Shown here: in pieces, positions 43,133 to 52,871 of the stretch
Position numbering within the stretch: position 1 is the first letter of the stretch
Layout of the letters: every line of letters starts with the position of its first letter
Assembly: GCF_002078505.1 (NCBI RefSeq)
Contig: NZ_LUAV01000016.1
Span: forward strand, 121,081-185,080
Length of the DNA: 64,000 nucleotides
Source of the DNA: Ensifer aridi
GTDB taxonomy: Bacteria > Pseudomonadota > Alphaproteobacteria > Rhizobiales > Rhizobiaceae
Direction: 5' to 3'
Notes under the pieces: generated by a model
What the model was told of the DNA's origin: nothing
Database searches by the model: none
The model's input: only the letters and a program-made list of their open reading frames with translations
Position numbers and translations under genes: made by a program

Positions 43133-43927
43133 TCAGCCGATCAGCAGCGCATCGTCGTCGAGCGTCTGGCCGCGGATGCGGCGGAACATAGCGATCAGAT
43201 CCTCGACCTGCAGCGTCTTGCGGCTGTCGCCGGCGACGTCGAGCACGGTCTCGCCGCCGTGCAGCATGACGGTCCGGTGGCCGAAGTCGAGCGCCTGGCG
43301 CATCGAATGCGTCACCATCAGCGTCGTCAGCTTGCGCTCCGAAACGATCTTCTGCGTGAGGTTCATGATGAACTCGGCCATGCCCGGGTCGAGCGCCGCC
43401 GTGTGTTCGTCGAGCAGCAGCACTTCCGAGCCGGCGAGCGTCGCCATTACCAGCGAGACCGCCTGGCGCTGACCCCCCGAAAGCAGGTCCATACGATCGC
43501 GCATGCGGTTTTCGAGGCCGAGATTGAGCTCGGCGATGCGCTCGCGGAAATGTTCGCGCCGCCTCGATCCGAGTGCCGGCGTGAGGCCGCGTCTCTCGCC
43601 GCGCCTGGCGGCAAGCGCCAGGTTCTCCTCAATCGAGAGCGCGCCGCAACTGCCGGTGAGCGGATCCTGAAAGACACGAGCGACGAGGCCGGCGCGGGCG
43701 GCCGTACCCTTGCGCGTCACGTCCGTGCTGCCGATCGTCACGCGGCCGCCGCTCGGCAGCACATCGCCGGCAAGCACGCCGAGCAGCGTCGATTTGCCGG
43801 CACCGTTCGAGCCGATCACGGTGACAAAGGAGCCTTCCTCGATCGTCAGGCTGACGCCGTTCAGCGCCTGTTTCTGCAGCGGCGTGCCCTTGCCGAAGAC
43901 GACCTGGATGTTCTCGAGCTTGATCAT
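43133..43927 (-). CDS. ABC transporter ATP-binding protein (DUF534-type importer)
   Basis: This 264-residue ATPase has Walker A GSNGAGKST, Q-loop VFQDP, signature LLSGGQRQA, Walker B VLLLDEHTAALDP and the H-loop VTHSM. The DEHTAALDP form is typical of ATPases working with TrpX/DUF534-type periplasmic proteins. It energises uptake together with the permease encoded upstream (4-bp overlap) and the binding protein further upstream. The substrate is unknown; relatives import tryptophan or other aromatic compounds. Confidence 0.9.
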   Translation of the reverse strand: MIKLENIQVVFGKGTPLQKQALNGVSLTIEEGSFVTVIGSNGAGKSTLLGVLAGDVLPSGGRVTIGSTDVTRKGTAARAGLVARVFQDPLTGSCGALSIEENLALAARRGERRGLTPALGSRRREHFRERIAELNLGLENRMRDRMDLLSGGQRQAVSLVMATLAGSEVLLLDEHTAALDPGMAEFIMNLTQKIVSERKLTTLMVTHSMRQALDFGHRTVMLHGGETVLDVAGDSRKTLQVEDLIAMFRRIRGQTLDDDALLIG

Positions 43928-44802
43928 GCGGCACCTCTGCGGCGCAGACGGGGGAGGATGAGCGCGACGGTGACGAGCACCGCGGTCACGAAATTGAGGT
44001 CGGAAGCTTGCAGGCCGAGCGTGTCGGTCGAGAGCGCCACCTGAATGGCGATGCGATACAGGATCGATCCGAACACGCAGCCGACAAGCGCAATGAGGAT
44101 GCCGCGCGCGCCGAAAAGCGTCTCGCCGATGATGACGGCGGCGAGTCCAACGACGATGGTGCCGACGCCCGAGGTCACGTCGGCAAAGCCGTTGGTCTGG
44201 GCAAAGAGCGCGCCACCGAAGGCGACGAGCGCGTTGGAGATCGCCATGCCGAGATAGATCTGGCGGCTGGTGTCGACGCCTTGCGCGCGCGCCATACGTG
44301 CATTGGCGCCGGTCGCCCGCATAGCGAGCCCCGCGTCGCTTTCGAGGAAGCGCCAGACGAGGACGACGGCGACGAGCACCAGAATGCCGACGAAAAGCGG
44401 CCGCACGTAGAAGTCCCGCAAACCGAGGCCATAGAAGGGCGAGAGCATCGTGTCGGCATTGATCAGCGCGACGTTGGGCTTGCCCATGACGCGAAGGTTG
44501 ACGGAGAAGAGCGCGATCATCGTCAGGATCGAGGCAAGCAGGTTCAGGATCTTGAACCTGACGTTCAGAAGCGCCGTGACGATGCCCGCGGTCGCCCCGG
44601 CAACCATCGCCACAGCCGCGGCGAGCCATGGGTTTACGCCGGCGATGATCAGCACCGCGGTGACGGCGGCGCCGAGCGGAAAGGAGCCGTCGACGGTCAG
44701 GTCGGGAAAGTCGAGCACCCGGAAAGCGAGAAAGACGCCGACGGCGACGAAGGCATAGACGAGCCCCAGCTCCACGGCTCCCCAGAAAGCGATTTGACTC
44801 AA
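43924..44802 (-). CDS. ABC transporter permease (BPD-2/LivH-like)
   Basis: This 292-residue membrane protein has about eight hydrophobic segments (LVYAFVAVGVFLAFRVL, LGAAVTAVLIIAGVNPWL, TIVVGLAAVIIGETLFGARG and others) and the conserved LDFPDLTVDGSFPLGAAV motif of this permease family. The best start is a TTG with AGAGGA upstream; the ATG at 44844 (MRLEPAEH) is an alternative. It overlaps the ATPase gene by 4 bp and is separated from the binding-protein gene by about 170 bp with a stable hairpin. Confidence 0.9.
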   Translation of the reverse strand: MSQIAFWGAVELGLVYAFVAVGVFLAFRVLDFPDLTVDGSFPLGAAVTAVLIIAGVNPWLAAAVAMVAGATAGIVTALLNVRFKILNLLASILTMIALFSVNLRVMGKPNVALINADTMLSPFYGLGLRDFYVRPLFVGILVLVAVVLVWRFLESDAGLAMRATGANARMARAQGVDTSRQIYLGMAISNALVAFGGALFAQTNGFADVTSGVGTIVVGLAAVIIGETLFGARGILIALVGCVFGSILYRIAIQVALSTDTLGLQASDLNFVTAVLVTVALILPRLRRRGAA

Positions 44803-44911
44803 CGCCGGTAGTCCTCTTCTCCGATGCTCCGCAGGCTCAAGACGCATGCGGAACATGCATTCTAAAGTTGGCGCGGGATGCGCACTTTCCTCATCCCGCT
44901 CGATAAGCGAA

Positions 44912-44936
44912 CCGCCCCCGTATGGAACGGGGGCGG
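44912..44936 (-). other. Intercistronic hairpin between binding-protein and permease genes
   Basis: CCGCCCCCGT and ACGGGGGCGG pair exactly around 5 nt. No U-run follows on the minus strand. Hairpins in this position often stabilise the upstream part of the mRNA, so more binding protein than permease is made. A partial terminator is an alternative. Confidence 0.5.
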
Positions 44937-44975
44937 CAAAAAGGCAACAAACTCTGGTTCGAAAGGCCACAGTTG

Positions 44976-45929
44976 TTATTCGATCGTGCGGGTCGCCCGG
45001 CCGACGACGCTCTCAGGCAGCGAGACACCCATGCGGGTGGCGGCCCCCTTGTTGATCACGAGGTCGGTGCCGTCGGCAACCTTGACGGCGATGTCGCCCG
45101 GGTTTTCGCCCTTGAGAACACGGACGACCACTTCGCCCGTCTGCTTGCCGACGTCATAGTAGTTGAAGCCGAGGGCCGCGATCGCGCCGCGGGAGACGGA
45201 GTCCGTGTCGGCGGTGAAGAGCGGCACCTTGCTTTCCTCGGCAACGGCGACCGCACCTTCGAGCGCGGAGATGATCGTGTTGTCGGTCGGGATGTAGATC
45301 GCGTCGGCACGGCCGACGAGCGCGCGGGCAGCACCCTGCACCTCGGCCGACTTCGTCGCAGCGGATTCGACCACCGTCAAACCGGCCTTCTCGGCCTCCG
45401 CCTTGAGCGCCGCCAGCAGCGACACGGAGTTCGCCTCGCCGGAATTGTAGAGATAGCCGATCGTCTTCACGTTCGGCAGGATTTCCTTGATCAGCGCCAC
45501 ATGCTCGGCGACCGGCGACATGTCGGAAAGGCCGGTGACGTTGCCGCCGGGCTTCTCCATGTCTTTGACGAGCTGTGCGCCGAGCGGATCGGAAACGGCG
45601 GTGAAGACCACCGGGATGTCGCGGGTGGAGGAGACCACGGCCTGAGCCGACGGCGTCGAGATCGGCACGATGACGCTCGGCGCCTCGCCGGCGAACTGGC
45701 GGGCGATCTGCGCGGCGGTCGCCGGATTGCCCTGCGCCGACTCGTAGATGAACTTCAGGTTCTCGCCTTCCTTGTAGCCGGCTGCGGCAAGCGCATCCTT
45801 CACGCCGTCGCGGGCGGCATCGAGCGCCGGATGTTCGACGATCGCCGTCACGGCAACCGTGACTTCGTCGGCGTGCGCCGGCAGGGAAAGCGCCACCGTG
45901 GCGGCAAGCGCGATGAGAAGCGAACGCAT
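44976..45929 (-). CDS. ABC transporter substrate-binding protein (TrpX/DUF534 family)
   Basis: This 317-residue protein has a Sec signal peptide (MRSLLIALAATVALSLPAHA) and the DUF534 layout: VAVTAIVEHPALDAARDGVK, NPATAAQIARQFAGE, PVVFTAVSDPLGAQLVKDM, NVTGLSDMSPV and AALGFNYYDVGKQTGEVVVR. Members bind a small ligand between two lobes and deliver it to the permease. The start has GGAGGAT 4 nt upstream; longer frames to 46037 lack a signal at the N-terminus. Confidence 0.92.
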   Translation of the reverse strand: MRSLLIALAATVALSLPAHADEVTVAVTAIVEHPALDAARDGVKDALAAAGYKEGENLKFIYESAQGNPATAAQIARQFAGEAPSVIVPISTPSAQAVVSSTRDIPVVFTAVSDPLGAQLVKDMEKPGGNVTGLSDMSPVAEHVALIKEILPNVKTIGYLYNSGEANSVSLLAALKAEAEKAGLTVVESAATKSAEVQGAARALVGRADAIYIPTDNTIISALEGAVAVAEESKVPLFTADTDSVSRGAIAALGFNYYDVGKQTGEVVVRVLKGENPGDIAVKVADGTDLVINKGAATRMGVSLPESVVGRATRTIE

Positions 45930-46110
45930 GGGTATCCTCCGATTTTTGGCAAGGGATTTCGGATAGCGTCGCGCCTTCCGCATCCCGCTCAGGAATGATT
46001 TCGCCGCCTTCTTAGGAAAGCGAAGGGGTGAAATCAATCGATGGAAACTGCTTCATCCATCAAACTTCTTCATCGATCCCGATCGCCGCTGCGCCGCATT
46101 TGGCGAAAGA

Positions 46111-47346
46111 TTAGTCCTCGCCATGATTGGCGATCATCATCGCCTCGAAGGCGAGGCGATCGACCTTGCGCATGCGTTCCGATTCCGACTTGAGCTGGCC
46201 GCAGGCGGCGAGGATATCGCGGCCGCGCGGCGTGCGGATCGGCGAGGCGTAGCCGGCCTGGTTGATGAAGTCGGCGAACTTTTCGATCTGCTCCCAGTCC
46301 GAGCACTGGTAATTGGTGCCCGGCCACGGATTGAAGGGGATGAGATTGATCTTCGCCGGAATGCCCTTCAGGAGCTTCACCAGCTCCTTGGCGTCTTCCA
46401 GGCTGTCGTTGACGTCCTTCAGCATCACATATTCGAAGGTGATGCGCCGGGCGTTTGAAAGCCCCGGATAGGCGCGGCAGGCCTCCATCAGCTCGTTCAG
46501 CGGATATTTCTTGTTGATCGGCACCAGCATGTCGCGCAGCTCGTCTTTGACGGCATGCAGCGAGATCGCCAGCATCACGCCGATTTCCTCGCCGGTGCGG
46601 TAGATCTCCGGAACGATGCCGGAGGTCGAAAGGGTGATCCGCCGCTTCGAGAGAGAGAGGCCGTCGCCGTCCGAGGCGATGAGGAGCGCCGTCTTGACGT
46701 TCTCGAAATTGTAGAGCGGCTCGCCCATGCCCATCATGACGATGTTGGTGATCTTGCGGCCTTCTGCCGGCACGATCGCGCCCTGCGGCGTGTCGCGCTC
46801 GGGGAAGTCACCAAGCCGGTCGCGCGCCAAGAGAAGCTGTGAGAGTATCTCCTCGGCGGTCAGGTTGCGCACGAGCTTCTGCGTGCCGGTATGACAGAAG
46901 GAGCAGGTGAGCGTGCAGCCGACCTGGCTCGAGATGCAGAGCGTACCGCGGCCTTCCTCGGGAATATAGACCGTCTCGATCTCAACCGGCCGGCCGGCGC
47001 CGCGCGGCGGAAAGCGCAGGAGCCACTTGCGCGTCCCGTCGTTCGAGACCTGCTCCTCGACGATCTCCGGCCGGGCGATGGTGAAATGCTCCTTCAGCAT
47101 CTCACGCATGTCCTTGGAGACGTTCGACATCTCATCGAAGTCCGAAACGCCGCGGACATAGAGCCAGTGCCAGAGCTGGCTGACGCGCATCTTGACCTGA
47201 CGCTCGGGCACGCCCCTCTCGACAAGCAGCTTCGCCATGTCCTCGCGCAAGAGGCCGATCAGCGACGGCTTGTCAGTCCGCGGCACGACGCGCACCTCCG
47301 GCGCCTTGACGATGTCCGCCCTGCTCAAGATCTCTGTGGCTGCCAT
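46111..47346 (-). CDS. rlmN: Dual-specificity 23S rRNA/tRNA adenine-C2 methyltransferase
   Basis: This 411-residue radical-SAM enzyme has the cluster-binding [11 protein letters not shown] (C-x3-C-x2-C), [29 protein letters not shown] and the C-terminal catalytic cysteine in ILAACGQL. RlmN methylates C2 of A2503 in 23S rRNA and A37 in some tRNAs, using methyl-cysteine chemistry. It is monocistronic by appearance. The 210-bp gap to the next gene contains nothing recognisable. Confidence 0.96.
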   Translation of the reverse strand: MAATEILSRADIVKAPEVRVVPRTDKPSLIGLLREDMAKLLVERGVPERQVKMRVSQLWHWLYVRGVSDFDEMSNVSKDMREMLKEHFTIARPEIVEEQVSNDGTRKWLLRFPPRGAGRPVEIETVYIPEEGRGTLCISSQVGCTLTCSFCHTGTQKLVRNLTAEEILSQLLLARDRLGDFPERDTPQGAIVPAEGRKITNIVMMGMGEPLYNFENVKTALLIASDGDGLSLSKRRITLSTSGIVPEIYRTGEEIGVMLAISLHAVKDELRDMLVPINKKYPLNELMEACRAYPGLSNARRITFEYVMLKDVNDSLEDAKELVKLLKGIPAKINLIPFNPWPGTNYQCSDWEQIEKFADFINQAGYASPIRTPRGRDILAACGQLKSESERMRKVDRLAFEAMMIANHGED

Positions 47347-47557
47347 GCTCGTGTCGTCCTGTCCGTACAGCGAAGGGGTGTCCGGAGAACGGTCCGGATC
47401 AAGTCCCAGTCATCGAATTGAAATCGGGCGAGCCTTAAGGTGCGCTCGAAGGGCGCGCGAAGCTCTGAATTGCCGGGCGCTTTAGCATTCTTTTCGCGAC
47501 GAGTCACCATGAGCGAATGCGAGACGGCGAAAACTGTGCCGTTCGCGTCGATTGAGC

Positions 47558-50113
47558 CTACAGTTCGCGCAGCACCGGCGCGGCTTTCTGCCCGAGGATG
47601 CGCCATGTTCCAGCGAGCCCGATGCCGACCGTCACGACGAGCGCGATGGCGATCGTGGCAACGGCCACGTCCGGCAGGAAGCTCGACGGCAGCGTCATGA
47701 TGCGGCTGACGACGAACCAGGCCGAAACGCCGCCGGCAAACAGCGCGAACACGGCCGTCGCCAGGCCGAGGATCACATATTCGTAGCTGAAGGCACGGAT
47801 CAGCGTTCCCCGCGTTGCGCCGAGCGTCTTCAGGACCACTGCGTCATGGATGCGGGCACGATTGCCGGCGGCAAGCGCTCCGGCGAGCACGAGGATGGAT
47901 GCGATGAGCGCGACGGCAGCAGCGGCGCGGATCGCCGTAGCGAGCTGGCCGAGCAGCGTGTTGACGATGTCGAGCGCGTCCTTGACGCGCACGCTGGTGA
48001 TCGTCGGATAGGCGTTCGTCACCGCTTTCAGCACCGCCGCCTCCTCTTGCGCCGTGGCATCGGGATCGATGATGGTCGCGAGCCACGCATGCGGCGCGCC
48101 GGCAAAGGTGTTCGGCGAGAACACCATGACGAAGTTGATCGACAGCGATTCCCACTCGACCTCGCGGAAATTGGCGATCCTGGCCGTGATGTTGCGGCCG
48201 AGCACGTTGACGGTAACCGTGTCGCCGAGCTTCAGACCCAGCTCGCCGGCCTCTTCCGCCGAGAACGACACGAGCGGCTCGCCGCTGTAGTCCTCGGGCC
48301 ACCAGGCGCCTTCGGTAAGCGTCGAATTCTCCGGCTTCCTCTTGGCATATGTGATGCCGCGGTCGCCGCGCAGCACCCATTGGCCGCCCGGAGGGACATT
48401 TCGGCTGTTCACGTCCTCGCCGTTGAAAGCGATGATGCGGCCGCGCAGCATCGGCACCTCGACGACCTTGCCCCTCGGCATCGCCTGGTCGAGCACGGAG
48501 CGAAAACCTTCGATCTCGCTGCCCTGAATGTCGACGAAGAAGAAGTTGGGCGCGCGCTCGGTCATGTCGCCGGTGAGCTCGCGCCGGAGATTGCCGTCGA
48601 TCAGCGCCAACGTCACCAGAAGGGCCAGGCCGAGGCCGAGCGACAGGACCACCGATGGCGTCAGCGCGCCCGGCCGGTGGATATTGCCGATCGCCAGTCT
48701 CAGCGCCGGCGAACGGACGCGCGGACTGCGCCGCGCGAGCCAGGATATGAGGAGCGCTACGCCGCGCAGCACGATGAAGGCAAAGGCGATCGCACCGAGA
48801 AAGACCAGCGAGATGTAGCGGTCGTACGCCGTCCAGACGGCAAGCCCCGCAAGCGCCGCCAGGCAGGCGGAAGCGCCGAGAAGATAGGGCCAGGCGGGAA
48901 AGCCGCTCGGGTCGAAGCCTTGCTGGCGGAAGAGCGCCGTCGCCGGCACCCGGCGCGCGCGCCCAAGCGGCAGAACAGCGAAGGCGAGCGCCGTCAGAAG
49001 GCCGAAAAGCGCCGCGAGACCGAGCGCGGAAGGGTAGAGCTCGAACGAAGTGGAGATCGGCAGCACATCGACAAGAAATTGCGCGGCGATAAAGGGGATC
49101 AGAGCGCCAAGCACGAGGCCAATCGTAATCCCGATCAGCGCGATCATCAGGATCTGCGCAAGATAGATCATCGCGACCAGCGACGCCGGTGCGCCGAGGC
49201 ACTTGAAGGTCGCGATCACGCTGCGCTTGCCGTCGAGATAGGACCGTACGGCATTGGCAACGCCGACGCCGCCGACGATAAGCGCCGTCAGCCCGACGAG
49301 CGTCAGGAACTGCGAGAAACGGGTGATATTGGCGTTGAGCGACGGAGCGGCATTGCCGCTGGTGCGGATCGACCAGCCGGCGGAGGGGAAGCGCGTCTCC
49401 GCTTGCGTGCGGATCAGTTTCACCTGCGCGGGGTCGGGCACACGGACCTTATAGCTATGCTCGACAAGGCTGCCGGTCTGCACCAGCCCGGAGGCAGTGA
49501 GCGCCTCGTCGGAAATCATCAACCGGGGAGCGAAGCCGAAACCGTCGGAAACCGCGTCCGGCTCGCGCACGAGCGTGGCGTTGATGCGGATCCGCGCATT
49601 GCCGAGCAGGATTTCCGCGCCAGGCGCGATGCCAAGACGTTCAAGCAGCAGCGGTGCAGCGACGGCACCGAACGCATCGCCTTGCCTTGCCAGCAATTCG
49701 GCAAGCGGCCTGGCCGGCTCGCTTTCGAGCGTGCCGTAAAGAGGATAGGCGCGGTCGACGGCCTTGAGCTCGACGAGCGCTTGGTTCGAGCCATCGGCAA
49801 GCCGCGCCATGGAGCGCAGCCCCGCCGACACCGAAACCGGACCGTGGCTATCGAGGAAAGCACGCTCCTCAGCGGTCGCCACCCGGTTGTTGAGCTCGAA
49901 GCGGATATCGCCGGCCAGGAGTTCCTGCCCCCGCGAGGCGATCGTCGCGCTGATCGACTGCGACAGCGAGTTGACGCCGGCGATCGCCGCTGTTCCGAGC
50001 GCGATACAGGCGAGGAAAATATAGAAGCCCTTCAAGCCCCCGCGCATCTCCCGGAGCGCCAGCCGTAGGGCAAGGAGCGGACGGAGACGGCGAACGGCAC
50101 TTGCCTCGCTCAT
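47558..50113 (-). CDS. ABC transporter permease, FtsX/YbbP type
   Basis: This 851-residue protein has an N-terminal span (GFYIFLACIALGTAAIAGV), a periplasmic domain (about 50-260), a membrane block (FLTLVGLTALIVGGVGVANA and following), further central spans, a second periplasmic domain and a C-terminal FtsX block (AVALIASILVLAGALAAGN, VTVGIGLAGTWRIL). This two-fold MacB/FtsX arrangement matches E. coli YbbP. Its ATPase is encoded immediately upstream (4-bp overlap), and a TesA-like esterase is divergent, as in the ybbP-ybbA/tesA locus. A role in handling lipids or envelope hydrolases is likely but unproven. Confidence 0.9.
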   Translation of the reverse strand: MSEASAVRRLRPLLALRLALREMRGGLKGFYIFLACIALGTAAIAGVNSLSQSISATIASRGQELLAGDIRFELNNRVATAEERAFLDSHGPVSVSAGLRSMARLADGSNQALVELKAVDRAYPLYGTLESEPARPLAELLARQGDAFGAVAAPLLLERLGIAPGAEILLGNARIRINATLVREPDAVSDGFGFAPRLMISDEALTASGLVQTGSLVEHSYKVRVPDPAQVKLIRTQAETRFPSAGWSIRTSGNAAPSLNANITRFSQFLTLVGLTALIVGGVGVANAVRSYLDGKRSVIATFKCLGAPASLVAMIYLAQILMIALIGITIGLVLGALIPFIAAQFLVDVLPISTSFELYPSALGLAALFGLLTALAFAVLPLGRARRVPATALFRQQGFDPSGFPAWPYLLGASACLAALAGLAVWTAYDRYISLVFLGAIAFAFIVLRGVALLISWLARRSPRVRSPALRLAIGNIHRPGALTPSVVLSLGLGLALLVTLALIDGNLRRELTGDMTERAPNFFFVDIQGSEIEGFRSVLDQAMPRGKVVEVPMLRGRIIAFNGEDVNSRNVPPGGQWVLRGDRGITYAKRKPENSTLTEGAWWPEDYSGEPLVSFSAEEAGELGLKLGDTVTVNVLGRNITARIANFREVEWESLSINFVMVFSPNTFAGAPHAWLATIIDPDATAQEEAAVLKAVTNAYPTITSVRVKDALDIVNTLLGQLATAIRAAAAVALIASILVLAGALAAGNRARIHDAVVLKTLGATRGTLIRAFSYEYVILGLATAVFALFAGGVSAWFVVSRIMTLPSSFLPDVAVATIAIALVVTVGIGLAGTWRILGQKAAPVLREL

Positions 50114-50835
50114 GCCGATGCAGCTCCCTGCCGCACGGAAGTCGTGAGCAATTCGGTTCCGGCATCGGAGACGATTTCGCCGGAGCGCACCCGAATCTGC
50201 CTGTCGCAGCGCCCGGCGAGCGCTGCGTCATGCGTGACGAGCACGAGCGTCATGCCGCGCTCGCGCTGTTCGGCAAAGATGAGATCGGCAATCTGCCGGC
50301 CGGTCTCCGCGTCGAGATTGCCCGTCGGCTCGTCGGCGATCAGCAGCTTCGGCGACGGCGCCAGCGCCCGCGCGATCGCCACGCGCTGCTGCTCACCGCC
50401 CGAAAGCTGCCCGGGATAATGCGTCAGGCGCTCGCCGAGCCCCACCGCGACGAGTTCCCGGCGTGCTATGTCGAAGGCATTCTGCACATTGGCGAGTTCC
50501 AGGGGCACTGCGACATTTTCGAGCGCCGTCATGTTCGGGATCAAGTGGAAGGACTGGAAGACGATACCGATATTGCGGCCGCGGAAGTCGGCGATCGCGT
50601 CCTCCTTCAACCGGTGGAGGCTCGTGCCGTCGATGATGATTTCGCCGCTATCGAGCCGCTCCAGCCCGGCCATGACCATCAGGAGCGTCGATTTTCCCGA
50701 CCCGGAAGGGCCGACGATCCCGACCGATTCACCCGCTTCGATCGCAAGACTCACACCCTTCAGCACATGCACCGAGGCTGCCGCCTCGCCCAGAGTCAAC
50801 TCCGCATTTTTCAGCTCGATGATGGTTTTTGCCAC
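50110..50835 (-). CDS. ABC transporter ATP-binding protein, YbbA/LolD type
   Basis: This 241-residue ATPase has Walker A GPSGSGKST, signature LSGGEQQRVAIARAL, Walker B LLIADEPTGNLD and H-loop LVTHDAAL, with the ADEPTGNLD form typical of the LolD/MacB/FtsE class that works with FtsX-like permeases. It is coupled to the downstream permease by a 4-bp overlap. The start is 80 bp from the divergent TesA-like gene. Confidence 0.92.
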   Translation of the reverse strand: MAKTIIELKNAELTLGEAAASVHVLKGVSLAIEAGESVGIVGPSGSGKSTLLMVMAGLERLDSGEIIIDGTSLHRLKEDAIADFRGRNIGIVFQSFHLIPNMTALENVAVPLELANVQNAFDIARRELVAVGLGERLTHYPGQLSGGEQQRVAIARALAPSPKLLIADEPTGNLDAETGRQIADLIFAEQRERGMTLVLVTHDAALAGRCDRQIRVRSGEIVSDAGTELLTTSVRQGAASA

Positions 50836-50915
50836 GCCGAATAGTCCTATATGAAATCTGATAAGGCTGACGAAACGATTGCCCCGATCGAGGTCCTGAA
50901 CCTAGGAACGAACTT

Positions 50916-51557
50916 ATGGCTTTAAAAGACTTTCTCCCGTTTTTCTTGAGCCTCGCAATGACAATCGCGTTATCGGCGACCGCGCGCGCCGAGAGCGTGA
51001 GCCTCGTCGGCTTCGGCGATAGCCTCATGGCCGGGTTTCAGCTTCCACCGGAGGACGCTTTTCCGGCGCGCCTCGAGAAGGCGCTGAGGGACAAGGGGCT
51101 CGACGTCACCATCGCCAATGCGGGCGTCTCGGGCGACACGACGTCCGGCGGTCTCGCCCGCATCGACTGGTCCGTGCCCGACGGTACCAAGGGTGTTATC
51201 CTCGAACTTGGTGCCAACGACGCCTTGCGCGGGATCCCGCCGGAGGAAACGCGCAAGAACCTCGCAGCGATGATCACGCGGCTCAAGGAACGCGGTATCG
51301 CCGTGTTGCTCGCAGGGATGCTGGCGCCGCCGAACATGGGGGCGGAATACGCGTCGCGCTTCAACCCGATTTTTCCGGAGCTCGCCAAGGAACACAATCT
51401 CGTCTTCTACCCTTTCTTCCTCGACGGTGTCGTGACCGAGGCGGGCCTGAAGCTCGAGGACGGCATGCACCCGAACGGTGACGGGATCGGCATTATGGTC
51501 GAGCGCTTTTTGCCGACGGCGGAGCTTTTCGTCCACTCGCTTGCGAAAGGAGAATGA
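50916..51557 (+). CDS. tesA: GDSL esterase / lysophospholipase (TesA-like)
   Basis: This 213-residue protein has a signal peptide (FLPFFLSLAMTIALSATARA) and the SGNH-hydrolase blocks: FGDSLMAGFQL with the nucleophile Ser, NAGVSGDTTSGG, LELGANDALRG and the catalytic DGMHPNGDG. TesA enzymes are periplasmic thioesterase/lysophospholipase/arylesterase enzymes. The location, divergent from YbbA/YbbP-like genes, is the same as in E. coli, supporting the name. Confidence 0.92.
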   Translation: MALKDFLPFFLSLAMTIALSATARAESVSLVGFGDSLMAGFQLPPEDAFPARLEKALRDKGLDVTIANAGVSGDTTSGGLARIDWSVPDGTKGVILELGANDALRGIPPEETRKNLAAMITRLKERGIAVLLAGMLAPPNMGAEYASRFNPIFPELAKEHNLVFYPFFLDGVVTEAGLKLEDGMHPNGDGIGIMVERFLPTAELFVHSLAKGE

Positions 51558-51670
51558 CCACGCATCCACAGTTAAGAGAAAGTTAATGTTTCGCAGTATC
51601 AAATAATGGTTGCGTGCAGGTGCGATGCGTGATTCGCTGAGTTATCTGCAAGAGATTCGGGGAGCTCGCC

Positions 51671-52258
51671 ATGCCGAGACTATTCACCGCCCTCGAAATT
51701 CCGCGCAATGCAGCAATGAGTCTTTCTCTGCTGCGCGGAGGTCTTCCCGGAGCTCGCTGGATCGATGTGGAGAACTATCACATCACCCTGCGCTTCATTG
51801 GCGACGTCGATTGGCGCACCGCCGACGAGATCATCGACAGACTTGACCGCATCGAACGGCCCGAGTTCCAGCTTCAACTCTCGGGCACCGGCGCCTTCGG
51901 CTCGAAGAAGCCGCATTCGGTCTGGGCCGGCGTCAGCAACAGCCCGGAAATGTATGCGCTCCAGGCGGAGATCGAACGCATCTGCCAGCGCATCGGGCTC
52001 GCCCCGGATCCGCGCAAGTTCACCCCGCACGTCACACTCGCGCGGCTGCGTTCCTCGCGCGTCGAGGATGTCGTCGAATATCTCTCCGGACGCGGCAACT
52101 TCCTCACCGCGCCCTTCGCCGTCTCGCGCTTTGTCCTGCTGTCGTCGCGCGATTCAGTCGGTGGCGGGCCCTATCTGACGGAAGAGGTCTTCCCGCTTCA
52201 CGAAGTGCGTTCGAGCTTCGCGAGCAGCGAGGAACAGCCCGCTTCAAGCGCCTGGTAG
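51671..52258 (+). CDS. thpR: RNA 2',3'-cyclic phosphodiesterase (2'-5' RNA ligase family)
   Basis: This 195-residue 2H-phosphoesterase has the paired motifs H37-I-T39-L and H120-V-T122-L, and the MPRLFTALEIPRNAAMSLSL opening. It opens 2',3'-cyclic phosphates at RNA ends to 2'-phosphates. The 3' end overlaps the convergent phosphatase gene by 61 bp, unusually long for a convergent pair; the last residues (RSSFASSEEQPASSAW) are encoded within the overlap. Confidence 0.93.
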   Translation: MPRLFTALEIPRNAAMSLSLLRGGLPGARWIDVENYHITLRFIGDVDWRTADEIIDRLDRIERPEFQLQLSGTGAFGSKKPHSVWAGVSNSPEMYALQAEIERICQRIGLAPDPRKFTPHVTLARLRSSRVEDVVEYLSGRGNFLTAPFAVSRFVLLSSRDSVGGGPYLTEEVFPLHEVRSSFASSEEQPASSAW

Positions 52259-52671
52259 AGCGCTTCGAAGGCTTCTGCCGTCTGGTAATAGGGGTCCGGA
52301 ACATCTTCGTTGCGGTCTTCGGCATAGGCTAGGAAGAGATGCACCTTGTGCGCCGCGGCCGGCGGCGCGAGCCTCCTGAGGTCGCGCACATTGCTTCCGT
52401 CCATTCCGAGGATGAGGTCGAACGCGGCGAAATCCGCCACCGCTATCTTGCGACCGCGTAAGCCCGCGATGTCTATCCCCTGCGCCCGCGCAATCGCGAT
52501 CGATCGACGGTCGGGCGGATCGCCGACGTGCCAGGCACCGATGCCGGCGGAATCGACCACGATCGTCTGCCCGCAGCCGGCCCGCTTCGCCAGCTCGCGC
52601 ATCACGCCTTCCGCAAGCGGTGAGCGGCAGATATTGCCGAGACAAACAAAGAGAATTCTGACCGGTTTCAT
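52198..52671 (-). CDS. Low-molecular-weight protein tyrosine phosphatase
   Basis: This 157-residue protein has the P-loop C10-L-G-N-I-C-R16-S (CX5R) at the N-terminus, DSAGIGAWHVGDPPDRRSI and the general-acid motif DVPDPYY. These enzymes dephosphorylate phosphotyrosine; in rhizobia some act on exopolysaccharide regulators, but this copy is not near such genes. It is convergent with thpR (61-bp overlap). A palindromic repeat lies just upstream of its start codon. Confidence 0.93.
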   Translation of the reverse strand: MKPVRILFVCLGNICRSPLAEGVMRELAKRAGCGQTIVVDSAGIGAWHVGDPPDRRSIAIARAQGIDIAGLRGRKIAVADFAAFDLILGMDGSNVRDLRRLAPPAAAHKVHLFLAYAEDRNEDVPDPYYQTAEAFEALYQALEAGCSSLLAKLERTS

Positions 52672-52689
52672 CTTATTCGAGCGAGTGGC

Positions 52690-52792
52690 CTACAGCGCCG
52701 CGCGTCTCACAGACGCGCAAAGGTCGCTGTAGCTCTTTGAATTGCTGCATGTTTTTATCCTTAAATCGGCTAGGATTTAAGGAAACATGCAG
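52690..52792. repeat. Two-module palindromic repeat, copy 4
   Basis: Module B (52690-52732, CTACAGCGCC to CGCTGTAG) is joined by CTCTTTGAATTG to module A (52745-52792, CTGCATG to CATGCAG). It is the best preserved copy here and lies between the divergent phosphatase and pterin-dehydratase genes. Confidence 0.88.
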
Positions 52793-52871
52793 TCGGCGCG
52801 GCGAAGTTGCGCCCGAACTTTCTCGGGCGCGACGTCGTTGTTAAATACAAGACGCAGCGAGGAGGAACAGC

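Noticed and set aside
43133..44629. 498-codon version of the ABC ATPase reaching into the permease gene
   Set aside because: The extra part is out of frame with the permease on the same strand and Arg-rich; the ATPase begins with MIKLENIQ at 43927.
47552..50068. Very long open frame on the plus strand (838 codons) opposite the FtsX/YbbP-type permease gene
   Set aside because: It is an antisense shadow caused by high GC at third codon positions; the translation is dominated by Arg, Asp, His and Gln without any domain, while the opposite strand encodes a recognisable permease.
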